Numbered from the stretch's first letter, positions 23,667-36,410 are shown. The stretch: DNA of 64,000 nucleotides from Takakia lepidozioides (GCA_030704615.1 CM060731.1:63404756-63468755), one strand, 5' to 3'. Notes: generated by a model not told the origin, from the letters alone. Program-made: numbers and translations.

Positions 23667-25344
23667 CACCTAAGTTTAAATTCTGCAGTTAGGAATGTAG
23701 GCACCTCCCTGCAATCATTCAGTTTCAAATGTTAAATGAAGGGTCAAAGTCACAAAGGGACCCAAAGAACAAAAAGCTCAACTAGTCAAGAGGCATACTG
23801 GGTTCTTTGCTCCGTGTGCCATGGTATCTTGGTCTAAAATCTGTCACCTGTTTTGTTTCTATTCATTTGAGATGCCTAAGGAACCGTTGTGGATGGGACC
23901 TCTATGTTATCACTTGACTCCTTTATGATAAATTAAAGTTGCATTCTTTGGGATGTTGTTAGTTGGTGATCAGGTGAGCAGACCAAAATTTTGGTGTGCA
24001 TAAAATCAAAGTGAGTATTATGGTAGCGTATTTAGGAATTTCAGACGCAATAATTTATGTTCTCACATTAATTTATACATGTGGACATGTGTTGGCCCGG
24101 CCTTCTTGATGTGATGCCGCAAAGTTCACACTGTCTTTGTGATATAGGAAGTAATTTTAGGCTGGCTGAAATGCTGGTCAATGTTGCCCACCTTGACCCA
24201 GTGAGGCTATAGGCCCGGCCTATTTTTTACAGACATACGATTGCAAGTTTGTGGTTCCCGGAGGACCCAATTTCCTTAGGTGTCCCCCATCAGGCGAAGT
24301 GTAGCCAGGCTTGCAACACATTGCCAGCAGCTCTTCTAAACGGTAGCTGGAGTCAAAAGACCCAGGCAGTAACGAGGGTGGGCTACAGCGCACAGAAGAC
24401 AGTAATACAGTTGATGATGTGCCTTACAACTTGGATTAGCACCCATAAATTAGGAATGGGTAACTATGATCCCATATCTAGATGTAGATAACATGACAAC
24501 GGAACAGAGTCTACCAACGACATGTACATATGAACTGCTTGCATGGGGGTACCAGACAAGACTTTACTGGTTTTGAGGTCCAAACAAGATAATAACCTGT
24601 GAGATGATGGAGCATGAGGTTCCTGCTCGTCAGGAAAACCTGTGTTTAGAGTTTGTGGTACATGAGGACAGGCAGTAACTTCAACTTGTGTGTGTTCAGA
24701 GCTACATGTAGGCACTGGAGAATGTTACCTCAAATCCTGTGGTGACTATATGCCACCCAAGGTTTGCCATAATCATTCTGCCCCAAATGTAAAAAGGGGT
24801 CTCAGATCATTCATTTGTATGACATTCATCCCGTGTATTCGAACATTGTGATTCCAAAATATCATAAGCTATTGATATGGCAACTTTGAGTGTCTTCCCA
24901 TGGGTCCATATTAGGATTCTTATTTTGCAGTAGATGTGGTTTGTACTACAGAGTTGTCTTATTGTAGCTTCTCATCTCGTTGATTCTTGACCATTCTACT
25001 GGCAAATTATTTCTGTGCTTGACTCTAGTTGTGTCATTTGGCCCTGTTTCGGATAGTTTTCCCAGGGTCATGGATCTTGGTAGCTTTAGAGCAAGAACTC
25101 TGTGACAGTCTTCCTATTATGATACCATATGATCAAAATCATCAAAGGTTTTCTGGTTCTCCATACAACATAACAGGGAGATTTTTTCAACCCCTCCGGT
25201 AAGGTCAGATATCAACAAATTGCCACAGATAGTGAGCTCTTCCCCCAGAGCAGCGAGAAATTGATATTCTCCTTCGACATTGCTGACTGTGGCTTGTTGT
25301 TGGAGACCTTCGCGAACTTTGGAGGGATTAGAGTAGAGGCCACA
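23667..25344. other. Intergenic, nothing recognised
   Basis: No coding or repeat structure stood out between the TGD1 side and the convergent end of the ABCI10 gene. Confidence 0.5.
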
Positions 25345-28300
25345 TCATTGCCGAATTGCTCCATTGCTACTAATCTCCTCTTGCTGCGTTTTAATGTAGC
25401 CCTTCACATCATCTGCAGTCCCTGACAGTATGATTCTGCCATTCTCCATGTAGATTGCACCGTCAGCATATTCCAGCTCCTCCAAGCGATGTGTGACCCA
25501 CAGCGCCGTCACCCCTTGTGCCTCTCCCACCACTTTCCGCACCGCTTCCAATACCCCCGTCTGCACATTCCACATCTTCGTAAGTACACTGTCTGCCTCA
25601 AGAATGTGGTTTTCCATTCAATCTGAGTAAAGAAAAGAACCAGACAGGTCACTCCACAGAAGAAGTGCACTATTCCTTGCTCGTTCCTTCGAAAGAAAAG
25701 CTCACCGTAGTCTGTATTGAAGGTCCCATGACACACTACAATCTGCTGTAGGATTCACCCCTGGCAGAATAGAAGAAAGAGAGTATGTAGTCACAAGCAG
25801 TTGCTTGCCGTAGCCTTGTGGCCATAGACCCCGTGCCAGTTTGGGAGGAACAATACGGAACAGACACTACCTTTGTGAGGGGCTCACTCCAGGAGTGGGA
25901 CTTACCTTAATCAATTGGTTCAGGCTTTCCAGATTTCCTCTAGAAAGCTCTTCATACAAGCATCAATGTGCTGTATGTGAGCTGCCCAGCAACTAGACCC
26001 CAACAGGGCCAGTTGGTTAACAGAGGTGCAGTGACAATGTTCTTGATGGTCCTGAAGAGGATCGCTGTCTGATGAGAATACCCTGGACATTGTTTCAGAA
26101 AATGGATAAAGTGGACACATTTTCCACTGCCATTTGCCCAGCATCAGACAGGCAGCCCATCCTCACAAGTATTGTACAAACCTGATCTGACTCATCCAAG
26201 AAAGTAGTGAGCTCATCCAGCAACAGTACTCGGCTTGCCTCCGCCAATGCACCCGCAATCGCTACCCTTTGCTTTTGCCCGCCACTTAGAGTTTGTATGG
26301 GTCTCTGCAGTAAGAGAACGCAGATGGTCAGGTTTACCTGCTGCATTGGAGCTCTTATTTATCTTCATGTACAATATAGCAGTTGCCATCGCAGTTACCA
26401 TGTTTGACTGTGACAGTTGAGCAGGCTGTAAACTTCCGAGCACAGTTCCTGCAATATACTAACCCTATACAACCCAGTCGGTCGGGGGGCTTACACCACC
26501 TCTATGTGTAACGGCAAGAGCATTGCAGAGCACTTGCACACAATGAAAAGAGGTTTTAGGGGGGCACATAGTTAGTGGGAGGAGAGAATGCAAACCTGGG
26601 CATATTCACTCATCCCAACTGCCCCCAGTGAGTTGACCACCCGTGTCGTAACTTCATCCTCAGGCAAATCAAAACGACCCAGCCCAAAGGCCACATCAGC
26701 CGCTGCAGTTGGCATCACCACCTGCAAGCAAACAGATGGCATATTCACTGCTTCCAGAAATATGAATATGAAAGGTTGAATGGTTAGAGAGATGATGTGA
26801 GCATTAGGCTTTGCTTGCCATAGACCCTTGCCCAGGTTGGATGTAGAAGAAAAAAGGTGAAAGGAGCGCAAGCAGGGGAAAGGGGGCAGCAGAATGGGGA
26901 TCACTACAATTACTGAAGGCTCACTCCAGTGTATACATATACAGAGAGCGAATGTACTCGTCGTGGAGCCTATTGTGGGGTTTGCCCCCCCAGGGTTTAG
27001 CTTATCCCCGCAACTCAGCTGCATGTATTAACTTATCTTCCTGCAACTGCCATTAAGGCGCTCACAGTGGCACTTGTCCACATGCAAACTCGACAGCCCG
27101 GTTGCAGGGTTATCGATTTTAGTTTCGTAGCCCTGCGTTTACCACAGAAAGATTGGAGAAGGCATGTGCAATCAAAGATGACATGCCTGTCTCTGGATTG
27201 TATGCGGGCTGAAGAGAGAGAGAGTGAATGTACTCATGCATTCCCTGCGAACATTGGCTTGCCATAACCTTACGGCTATTGAAGAGCGAGAATGCATGAG
27301 ACATTCATAAGACATTCCTGTAGCCTTGCGGCCATATACCTTGTGCCCACTTTGGGCGGAACAAGAGCAAACAGACCACTACCTTCGTGATGTGCTCACT
27401 CCGGTAGTGGGATTTGAAGAGAGCGAGCTTGGTACCAAATGTACAGCAAGATCTTGAGGCTCCCAAAGCCTAATGTGGCATTTTCACTCAGTACGTTATG
27501 AATTTCTGGCCATGCAGGTTTGATTTGAGGGGCTGAGACAGAGAAATATATGTGGGAGGAAGGGGTACCTGATGGTCAGGATTCTGGAACACAAAACTTC
27601 GAGGCCCACCCACATACATGCGCCCCCGATTCGGCCTCAGAAGCCCTGCCAAAGCCTGGATTCCAATGAAACTCTACTCAGCCTCCTACTAATTCCACCA
27701 CCATGAAGTCAAAAAGACTTCCAAGAACTTTATCTCTGAAATTCCTGTCGTCTACTTGAAAGGGTTACCTCAAGACAACCAACATAGCATCCACCATGGA
27801 TGTACCGAAACCTACAAATAGGTCTACTTGTCATTCACCAAATATGGAAAGCAAGAGAGGAAAGGGCCTAAAGGAAGAAAGGCCAACAGTGATGTTTGTG
27901 GACACTGGCCTTGAGAAGCGTGGATTTCCCACAGCCATTGGGGCCCAACAGCATCCATAGCTGTCCTTGTGGTATTCGCAATGAGCAATCCTTCAGCACC
28001 ACAACCTCACCTTTGTCACCATTCACGCTCAAGCTCAATCTGCGGACCTCAATTGCTGCAGGGGCAGCTTCCACCCCTCCACCGACTCCAAGCCCTGCTT
28101 AAATTGCCCACCCACACATGGACATCAGTTGCAAGAACAAGCTTTTCCCTTGCACTCTTGGGTACCATCTCCTCCCTTCTTACTACCTGACTCCCGTAGG
28201 GTTTGTGTCCGATGCACACCAATTTCTCTCTATCAGCTCCACGTTTGTGATACAATGCCAAGTACATAAGCACCTCCGTGGGACTCACAAGCATGGATCA

Positions 28301-28808
28301 AGCCGTTTCTTTGATCTGCAATTGTGATACAAATGGGTTCCGGACTAGCCTTCCAGCTCCTAATTTGTCTCGATTTCATTCTGACTTTCATATCAAAGAA
28401 ACCCAGATTGGAATTACGGCTTGAAGAGATATTTGTGGCCGTAGCGCTGGAAATGCGAGAGGCACCTGCTACAACTGATCTCTTGATTGAAGGTCGGTCG
28501 AATGTAGCATGGAGGACGCAAGCTCTACGGGAGTATGACTCCCCCACTATCCTCCTCCCCATCTGTAAAATGCCAGAAGTCGAATTCGTCCCGAGGAGAT
28601 TATACCTCATGTCACAAAACAGTGGACTAACTTTCGTCTCTTGGGCTCTGGCCCATTTCAACCTCGAGTTAACATAATCAGACGAGAAGCTGATGGGGAT
28701 CACAGGGAATGGATAACGAAAAGGAGAGGGCACTGGGCAAGATGTTTCCAAACAGCTGCTGTGATTTCTTTGGCATAAAGACGAGAAGGGTTGGCAGGCA
28801 TGAAGCAT
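25345..28808 (-). CDS. ABCI10: Plastid ABC ATPase, ABCI10-like (CbiO/EcfA type)
   Basis: Soluble ATP-binding subunit related to bacterial ECF/cobalt transporter ATPases; plant ABCI10 is plastid-targeted and essential. Minus-strand exons: 28289-28808 (transit region; start uncertain, the frame is open to 28958), 27910-28094 (Walker A GPNGCGKST), 27569-27655 (ALAGLLRPNRG to FVFQNPDHQ with the Q-loop), 26596-26721 (VVMPTAAADVAFGLG), 26182-26304 (signature LSGGQKQRVAIAGAL, Walker B VLLLDELT) and 25345-25560 (VTALWVTHRLEELEYADGA with the switch His). Phases agree throughout. The intron after 27910 would begin GC, not GT (AAG|GCCAGT). Introns carry several LINE 3' fragments. All nucleotide-binding motifs are intact. 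Confidence 0.9.
25770..26085 (-). mobile_element. LINE 3' fragment in ABCI10 intron
   Basis: The minus strand matches the last ~300 bases of the LINE at 48066-51125: CMKSFLEEIWKA-type frame, the ccagtttggg...gccattgacc region and the gtagtcac...tagcc end. It is 5'-truncated and diverged, and lies between the last two exons of the ABCI10 gene. Confidence 0.75.
26800..26985 (-). mobile_element. Fragmented LINE 3' end in ABCI10 intron
   Basis: Weak matches to the LINE terminus: gcttgccatagacccttgcccag, a caatta...ggctcactccag block, and a second tail-like gagagcgaatgtactcgtc stretch. It is probably two overlapping decayed ends. Confidence 0.45.
27215..27415 (-). mobile_element. Two stacked LINE 3' ends in ABCI10 intron
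   Basis: gagagagagagtgaatgtactcat followed by gcttgccataacctt is one end. gagcgaatg-like gcataagacattcctgtagcc followed by ttgtgcccactttgggcgga is a second, head to tail with the first. The leading GA run is the complement of the LINE's CT tail. Confidence 0.65.
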
Positions 28809-28958
28809 TGCACGGGGATATGAAAGAGAAGGGGACACAGAGACCAGTGCAAAAGAGGAGAGCCCCTTCCAGGTGAACAAAAACCTCAACGTGGGCTTAT
28901 GAACTCTGCAACTAGGCTTACGTATGAGACAGCATCCTAATAAGGATCTAATCTTCAA

Positions 28959-30044
28959 ATCTCTCTTTCCTCTCTACTGTCTTCCTTCTTCCCTTCATGA
29001 ATCTGCCCCGAATCGTCACACTCCCAGATCTAGCATCGCAAAACTTCTACATACGATCTCTCAGGAAATTGTACTAACTCCAACAGCCTGCGATTCACAC
29101 TAGCATCGAATCTGGAGTTCGTAGTTCATACGGACAATCGGAATATTTTATCCATATATGCAAATGAATGAAATACCTGGATGAATAATTTTATGCATTC
29201 GTGACAGGTTGTGCTGAGTAGGGTTTTTCTATTTGAGTTAAGTTGGGCATCATGTAGTTCTCTGGCAAAGCACAGAACCCTCATCCAAAGCTAACTTATT
29301 GGCACTGAATTTACAAGCTTCGTTGAACCCTAGAGGTTTAATTACAATATCATGTCCAAACCTAAAAAGATTTAACAGCTAACCCACTTGCTACATAGAG
29401 TTCATTCCCCCAGTTTTTGGAACATGCTATAATGCTGCTTCTTGGGTGGACACTTGATTTGTGCGATATCTTCCAGTTCCGGTTGTTCCAAGCTTTGGGG
29501 AACCAAGAGCCTCAAGTTCCAGATATGACAAGATATATCCTACAGTTAAGGATACTTGGAAAACTGTATAGAACCAGCAGCTCTCATCAAATATCCAACA
29601 AATTTTTGAAAGGATGTTTGATTTATTATTTTCGAACGCCTACCCGTGGTTCCATACTCCCCAATTTCTTCTGTTACATCTCCGCTTCTGTATCTGGCGG
29701 ATATTAGGTCCCAGATCAAAGATCCTCCCAACCCCAGTCTAGTAAATACACGTGATGTTGATGTTGATTTTATTGTTGATGTGTCTGGAAAACCACTGTG
29801 GATATTCACAGAGCGAAAAGGAAATGGGACCGATCCAGGGTAGGGGAGATAGCAGCGGCAAGAATCAAAGGCAGGCAACAAAGCCTCTCAAGGACAGTTA
29901 CTTGCAAAAACCTTAAGGAATGAATGTTGCATAGATCAAGAGACCCATACTTTGTGGTCGACTGTAGGCAATAGCTAGGTGCTCTAAGCTCATTGCCCAC
30001 TGCATCAAACGCCAGTCCATGACACACAGTATGAAGATGATTCC
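28959..30044. other. Intergenic, nothing recognised
   Basis: AT-rich stretch upstream of the ABCI10 gene and downstream of QCR6. No supported exon or repeat. Confidence 0.5.
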
Positions 30045-32087
30045 TCACTTCAACCCCCTAAAAAGCTTCGGTGCAACCTGCAATGTCCACACGCCATTGC
30101 GATGTCAGACACCCAAGAGATAACATACAGCAAAGGAACTCCTGCTCAGATGGATCTCAGACCAAGAGAGGCTTGCAACTCTCTTGGTGTGCTTCACAGT
30201 AACACTACATTGCAGAAATTCATTTATTGAGGAAATCAATTGACTTGGGGGGGCTTCAAAGAAAATATGCTTGGGTTTAGCTTCTTATGGGCTTAGATTC
30301 AAAGGCTTAAAATGTCTCTAGGTACTCCTGCCAGTTCCTTGCCACACACTTGGAGCACATGTTGCCTTCTTCCTAGTGTTGGCTGGCAGGTCTCGAATCT
30401 TCTAGCTCTTCAAGTTCTGAACTATGAACACCCTAAATTAGTTCCTCGAGATCAGTAGGTGAGGGTTACAGTAGCCAGTATGACTAAATTGGCTAGCACT
30501 AGGGTGATCATCTCTGCTTGCTGACCAAGTTGGAGAGCATGCTAGATGCTACTGGGGATTCCAAAACAACTGACATAACTTGTGGTAATAAATAACCGTG
30601 TCAGAGAGAGAGAGACAGGGAGGGAGAGAGGGAAAAGAGAACATACACATTTGTCAATGCAACCCCAGTAATCAAAATATTGGCCAGTGCAATGTTTTTG
30701 GCCATCATCGACCTCGACCCGCTTGGCACATGCCTACCATAGCAGACCACCAACAAGAAAAACAGTTCAATAAAATATAGGCCTCTGCACTCGGAGGGCC
30801 TGAACTCAAGCAAAGCTTCTCCAAACTCAGAGAGTCTACTCCCATGAGAGGCTCCAAAGATCCAGTCATCTAGCGTTACATAACCTAACTGCATATGTCA
30901 AACAGCAACACTGACCATTGCACAAGTCAATATGTTTCAGGAACCTTTGCTTCTATTGTTACACCAAACTTCTCTGTTGCTGCAGCTAGAATTGCAAGCA
31001 CAGCCACATTTGAGGGCTGAAGAGGAAATTGCGGAATCAACACTATTTTAAGTTGGTAAGATGTCCATCCCAACGCTAAAATGAAGACTCACTCCTGAGA
31101 AATTGGATCAGCTATGCTGCAGTGCACGGACGCTTTTGGCTGAATTCCGTGCACCAGCGGATTAGAGTCCAATGATCCATATGCCCTCCAAGGGTATGCC
31201 ATAGCCAACCTTCACTAGGAGGGTTCAGTAGACATCTTTATCTCACACCCAAAAACAGAATACGAAACACATTTCCAAATAAGAAGAGGCACCAAAAAGG
31301 CTGTGTTTGGGAGTCCAGGGCCAAAAGGCTCTGGCAGCTACAATCAAATTAACAAGCACGTACCTGTCTCCTTCACAGAGACACACACAATCAAGAAAGA
31401 GCAAGAGCACACCTCGTATGACAGCCATTGCTTGACGCATCTTGGCTTGCATGACTCCTCAATCTCAGGTTTCGGATCAACTGGCTCTTCTTCCTCTACC
31501 TCCACTTCTTCGTCTACCTCTTCTTCTACTACAACCTTTTCTTCCTCAGCTCCACCCTCTTCAGGAGTTTCTTCCGCATCCGCCACCTCGCCACTTTCGA
31601 CGGGAGAATCGTCAGCAGGAGCATCCTCAACCGGCTCTTGGGCGTCGTCAGACCTGCCATCAGCGTGCAAACAAGAGAACTAATGCGAAAAATCCGTGAT
31701 GAAGCCAAAATACAGTCGATAAGGACACTGATCTACCAGTAAATGCTAAGGATTCAAAGTTACGAGATACTTTATAGCAGCAATCAAGCTATCATATAAC
31801 GGCACCAGCGCGCTCTCGGGTAACATGTGTGCGTCAGTAGGAAAAGTCGCGATCCACATGCAGTGCTCAAAGGAAACACCTTCCACGATCACGATAACAG
31901 ACATTGCCCACATTGTCAACAAGTAATTTATAGAAAAATCTGTGGGCATAACTTCAAGTTCTGATCGCTGACATCAAATACTTCACACGGAGCTTCACAT
32001 CCTCGCCGGTGAAATTTTTTCCTAACCCCGGACGAAAATGTACGAAGATCCGTAAGGAAATCAAGTAGAAGCCCGGATCACTTACAT
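30045..32087 (-). CDS. QCR6: Cytochrome bc1 hinge protein QCR6 (UCRH)
   Basis: Small acidic subunit of mitochondrial complex III. Exons on the minus strand: an exon ending at 32086 with AT, 31413-31653, 30647-30733 and 30045-30077. Exon 2 starts with G, so ATG is formed across the intron and is followed by SDDAQEPVED. About 45 acid-rich residues lead to EESCKPRCVKQWLSYE; exon 3 gives ACAKRV...HCTGQYFDYWGCIDKC; exon 4 gives VAPKLFRGLK and a stop. The Cys pattern C-x3-C...C...C...C...C of the hinge protein is complete. Borders are GTAAGT, GTGTGC, GTATGT / AG, with phases in agreement. Length is about 120 residues, longer than animal homologues because of the acidic N-terminus. Divergent from RRP43. 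Confidence 0.88.
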
Positions 32088-32530
32088 GATTGTGGAGTGG
32101 AGAAGATCAGCAATGCGCCGGTAAGTAGCTCCGCCCAAAGCTTGCTTGCTAGAAGAAGCACACAGCTGGGGCAGCACGCGACTTTGACCTAACTCACCTC
32201 GTGGGTGGCTTCGGGTTCCGCGTTTCAAGTCTCAGTCGTGTTTATGATAAACTACAACGAAATTTTCCGACTAAAACATTCCAATTAGGACTGAATTACG
32301 TCGCATCGTCGTAGAAATTCCGGAGTCGCTGCTCATGCAAAGAGAAAAATCTCCAATACCTATGATTCTCAGCTGGGCCCTTCATGTTTTCCAAGGAACA
32401 TCTTTATAGAATGCTGCTTTGAGGAGAGAATGGAGTGGAATCTATGAGATACGAGTTGCATCCAGTAGAGCAAGATTGTTTTCTACTTTTGATCCGAGGA
32501 GTAGCATTGGTCTTTGATATTCACGAGAAG
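32088..32530. promoter_or_regulatory. Bidirectional promoter region, QCR6 / RRP43
   Basis: The first (mostly untranslated) QCR6 exon and the RRP43 start are head to head within about 440 bp. In-frame codons upstream of the RRP43 start back to 32435 are probably 5' UTR. No core element was recognised. Confidence 0.45.
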
Positions 32531-35500
32531 ATGACAATCCCAGGGAATGGAGATGATAAGAGACCAGGCGTGCAATTCGACCCTGCTGTGGAAGAGATGG
32601 AGGTGGAAGCGTATAAGCGCCTCTATCCTCTGCAATACTATGAACGTTACTTGGATGCTGCTGTCCGCCCTGATGGTCGACCCCTCGGCCGAGCCCGCCC
32701 CACTTCTCTTGCACTTGGTATTGACTTGGATCATCACGTAGTTAGTTTTCTGCATTTTCTTGGGGGTTCTTTTGCGGGGAAATCAGCATTTCATCATATG
32801 TTGAGGCGAGCGTTCTGTCAAGCACAAGCGGGAGTGATGCACTTGAAAATCCAAAACCCTAATTCTCCAGGGACATTTAAGAAACTATGTGCGTTGCATT
32901 AGTTTAGATCTCTGTATGATTGTCTTTCTGAGGCAGCCTGTTTACTGTCACTTTCGCTCCATCTCAAATCGAGTGAAGAGGGGGGCTTGGGAGGATTGGC
33001 ATCGCTGCAGGCGCAGTGCCGACTGCAGATGGATCGGCATTGGTCAAGCTTGGCAACACGGTGAGGCGAGGCTATCTCTGTCACCCTTTACTGCCCTCTA
33101 CTTCCTTCGAAATCCTTCGCGCGTAAAGTCTTACGCTGGAATCTCTGTAGCCCCCGGTTGGTTAAAACCCAGTGAGCAGATGGTGTTCATGGTTCCCCCT
33201 TGATGTTTCAGGTCTACTTCCATCAGGAGGGGAGCACCTTCTAAAGGCTCCTTGCGATGTGTCTGTGCAAATCTTTTTCCTGATTTTACCTCTGAAGTAT
33301 CAGGAGCATCCAAGTGCTAAAGTTTCGAAGCGATGCCCCAGCCAAGGGCCTGGGAGCTGTGATCTCCAACACAACCCAAGAGTGGTCACCATTGTAGCTA
33401 TAGTGCCCCCAACCAGAGGTGAAAGTTAAGGAGTTGATGAAGAGGTCAATAGAAATAGTTTTGGTTGTCCTTTCATGTAACCCATGTTGTCTATGCAGCC
33501 CTGCACCTGTGTACTTGTCAAAAGACATTCAAATTCTGAAGGGTACCGATCATGTACATCCATCTCTGGCCGAATGGTCAATCTGTTGGGGTTTAGGACA
33601 CCGCACATTGTATCCTTATCATGCTCTGGTAAATGCAATGGGTGTTGGCAGACCATGTTAGCAGGAGTAAAGCTGGAGGTGATGGTGCCATCAGCAGAGA
33701 CTCCAGATCAAGGCCATATTGGTAGGCCTCTATCTGGTTCTGAAATTCTCTAAAACTCTGGTTCTGAAACTTTTTGGTGGTGCTTGTATTTGTTAATATT
33801 TTTGAAGCATGTTGAGGATTGGGATTATTTTGGAAACATGCAGCGGTGGACTTCCAGATGCCACCCATTTGCTGCCCCCTTGTTAGGCCTGGCAGGCCTG
33901 CTGAAGCTGCTTCTGCTGTCTCGGAACAGCTGTCCAACGCGCTGGCCAGGTTTGTTTATGCTGCTTGCCTTGCTCGTGTGTCTTCACATCATATGAAAGG
34001 TGTAGACACTGAAACTGAGGAAGGTGGAGGAAGAGAGATGTATTCAGGCATTGGCTATAGTGGTGATAATACATAAAAGGATGAAGGGATATATACTCAT
34101 TGATCAAGTGATGGATTTTGCTGTATTCGTTTGACTGTTATTTTTGCTGGATACTGACCCTGCAGGAGTCGGTTCTGGAGTGTATGTCCAATTGGGTTCA
34201 GTCAAGAGGGAGGAGAAATAGGGAGATATAGAGAGACTACCTTCATGCACCTATTTGCACCTAGTATACTCTATTTTTTAACTTGGTAGTCAGTGTTGTC
34301 TTTCAAGCGTTATGTTTGTGGGGAATCTTAAGTGACAGTGTTGCTGGTGTGACAGCTCTGAGTTGGTGGATCTGCGAGAGTTGTGCATTGCACCTGGCAA
34401 GGCAGCATGGATGGCTTATCTGGTACATCCTCGTTTCAGCTTGTACAGTGACAGTCATTACAAATAATTCTTTTTCTCAGTAAGTTCTCTAATGCAGTCA
34501 TTCGTAGGTCTAATTCTTCATTTTTCTGCAAGAGGCTTACTGTCCAGTTGCCAAACCAGTTTTCCCTAGTGATATGTAAAGACATTGGCTAGGTTAACTA
34601 TGGAAGGTATTGTTAGCTCTTAGGCAACAGTTGCTTATCAGCTCTTTTTTGGGATCAACTTAAAACATTTTACATTTTCTAACATATGCTTGTTGCTCCG
34701 GGGACTGCAGGATGTGTACTGTTTGGATGCAGATGGATCCCTACTGGATGCAGCACTACTGGCCTCTGTTGCTGCTCTAGCCCACTGTATGTCAACAGGT
34801 TTCCTCTAATCTTTGTTCATTATTTTGTGTTTTCAAGTGGGCTTCCTTTGATTGGGTCTGTTATTGCACGTCAGATGTTGGTTCTGCTCTCTTTGAAAGA
34901 ATCGTTGCCTTCCTGCAAACTTTAAAGCCACAATATGGCATGCCAGTGCAATGAATGTCTTTCTTTCCCCTGTCTTGGGTTGATACCCTTTCAGGGCATG
35001 TGAATATCTGCACTGGAAGGGGCTACAGCTAGAGATGTAGAGATGTAGTTACAAACAGATCATTGTGGAGGAAAACCTACATGGTACATCTGGTTGACAG
35101 GAGTCACACATCACTGAGGAATGTTTACATCGTAACTGACAAGGATGCCAGTTAGACCAATGTTTTCAAAACATGTGTTGTACGTGGGGTTGATGTGGCT
35201 GCCACAAAAATTGCAGTGCAATTGCCGGCTGTGTCGGTCTCTGAAGAAGGCCGTGTTGTCCCGTCAGCTCCATCTCCAGACAGCAGAGCCCCTCAGCAAG
35301 GAGGGCCAGAAAACTTGGAAATGAAAGAAGAAAAATGGACATCCAGGTTGAAACAGCGCCTGCAATTGAAGGCACCCCCACCCATTGCACTAACTTGTGC
35401 CATACATAAAAAGCATCTGCTGGCAGATCCATCCACTGAGGAAGAGACAGTATTGCAAACAGTCCTTACTGTGATTGTTGACTCGTCTGGGAAGCTTATC

Positions 35501-35855
35501 TCCTTCTACAAGCCTGGAGGTGCAGTTCCTGCCACTACTTCCACCGTTCAGGCAAGTCACTCAGCTCCAGCTCTAGATCTTCCAGTCGTCAGTGTTATCT
35601 CTGTTTGCTTGGGGGCTCTTGTTTGAGGGTATCGTGCGGGGGGAACAGCCCCCAAAAACCTACGGTCTTCTGCTGTACAGACCATTTCCAGCAATCGTTG
35701 ATGAAGAATTCCACATCTTGATTTGACCCAGTAGTTGTTTCTAATTGCAGGATTGCATTGCTTTGGCCAAAAGGAGAGCAAGAGAAGTACAGCAAATACT
35801 GGAGGATGTGCTTGTTGAGGAAGCTAGCAGTCCTAGCGAAATGCAAACAGAGTAG
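32531..35855 (+). CDS. RRP43: Exosome core subunit RRP43 (EXOSC8-like)
   Basis: RNase PH-fold subunit of the nine-subunit RNA exosome ring. Exons: 32531-32717, 33011-33060, 33652-33721, 33844-33949, 34356-34422, 34711-34786, 35217-35551, 35751-35855; about 331 residues with every phase matching. Landmarks: VEAYKRLYPLQYYERYL, RPDGRPLGRARPTSLALG, ADGSALVKLGNT, GVKLEVMVPSAETPDQG, DFQMPPICCPLVRPGRPAE, SELVDLRELCIAPGKAAWM, DVYCLDADGSLLDAALLA and IHKKHLLADPSTEEE. The last intron starts with GC in a classic CAG|GCAAGT context. RRP43-type subunits lack catalytic residues and act structurally. The gene ends 255 bp before the right arm of the inverted repeat. Confidence 0.92.
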
Positions 35856-36118
35856 ATAATTAGTAGCACATGTGGAAAGTTTTGGGTCTTTCACGTCTGC
35901 TAATCTTTGCTCATCCAGAGCTTACCACTGTGAAACCAGTAGAGAGGGTAAGGTTTGGCACTTGAGATGAAATTCCCAGCAGGCTTTTTTGGTACGTCAA
36001 ATTGTGACAAGCTGATGTGAAGATTGTACTTTCCCTGTCATTTCCGCTGTATGATGATTTTGTGATAGTCAGTGGTTTTGTCTTTTCTTACTAAATGGTT
36101 ATACATGGTTCTTCTTGA

Positions 36119-36410
36119 ACCTATTTCTGCCTGTTTTGCCCTCTCATCAGACTCGGCCCTGAGATGCATATTGAATTCTGTAAGTTAGTTCGTTGGGTGG
36201 ATCCGGTTAAATCCTGCATGGGTCATGACACAAGGTCAAGGACAATGTGGTGAGGGAACCTTCTTCTTCAAACTATTTCTGCCTGTTTTTCCCTCTCATC
36301 AGACTCGGTTAAATCCTGCATGGGTCATGACACAAGGTCAAGGACAATGTGGTGAGGGAACCTTCTTCTTCAACCTATTTCTGCCTGTTTTTCCCTCTCA
36401 TCAGACTCGG
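36119..36410 (+). repeat. Tandem ~95-bp repeats at inner end of right arm
   Basis: Units containing ctatttctgcctgttt, cctctcatcagactcgg and gggtcatgacacaaggtcaa recur about three times, one with an extra 45-bp segment (ccctgagatgcatattgaat and following). Counterpart of 17513-17873. Confidence 0.8.

Noticed and set aside
24249-24715. Open frames between TGD1 and ABCI10
   Set aside because: Short, motif-free and unsupported by splice signals.
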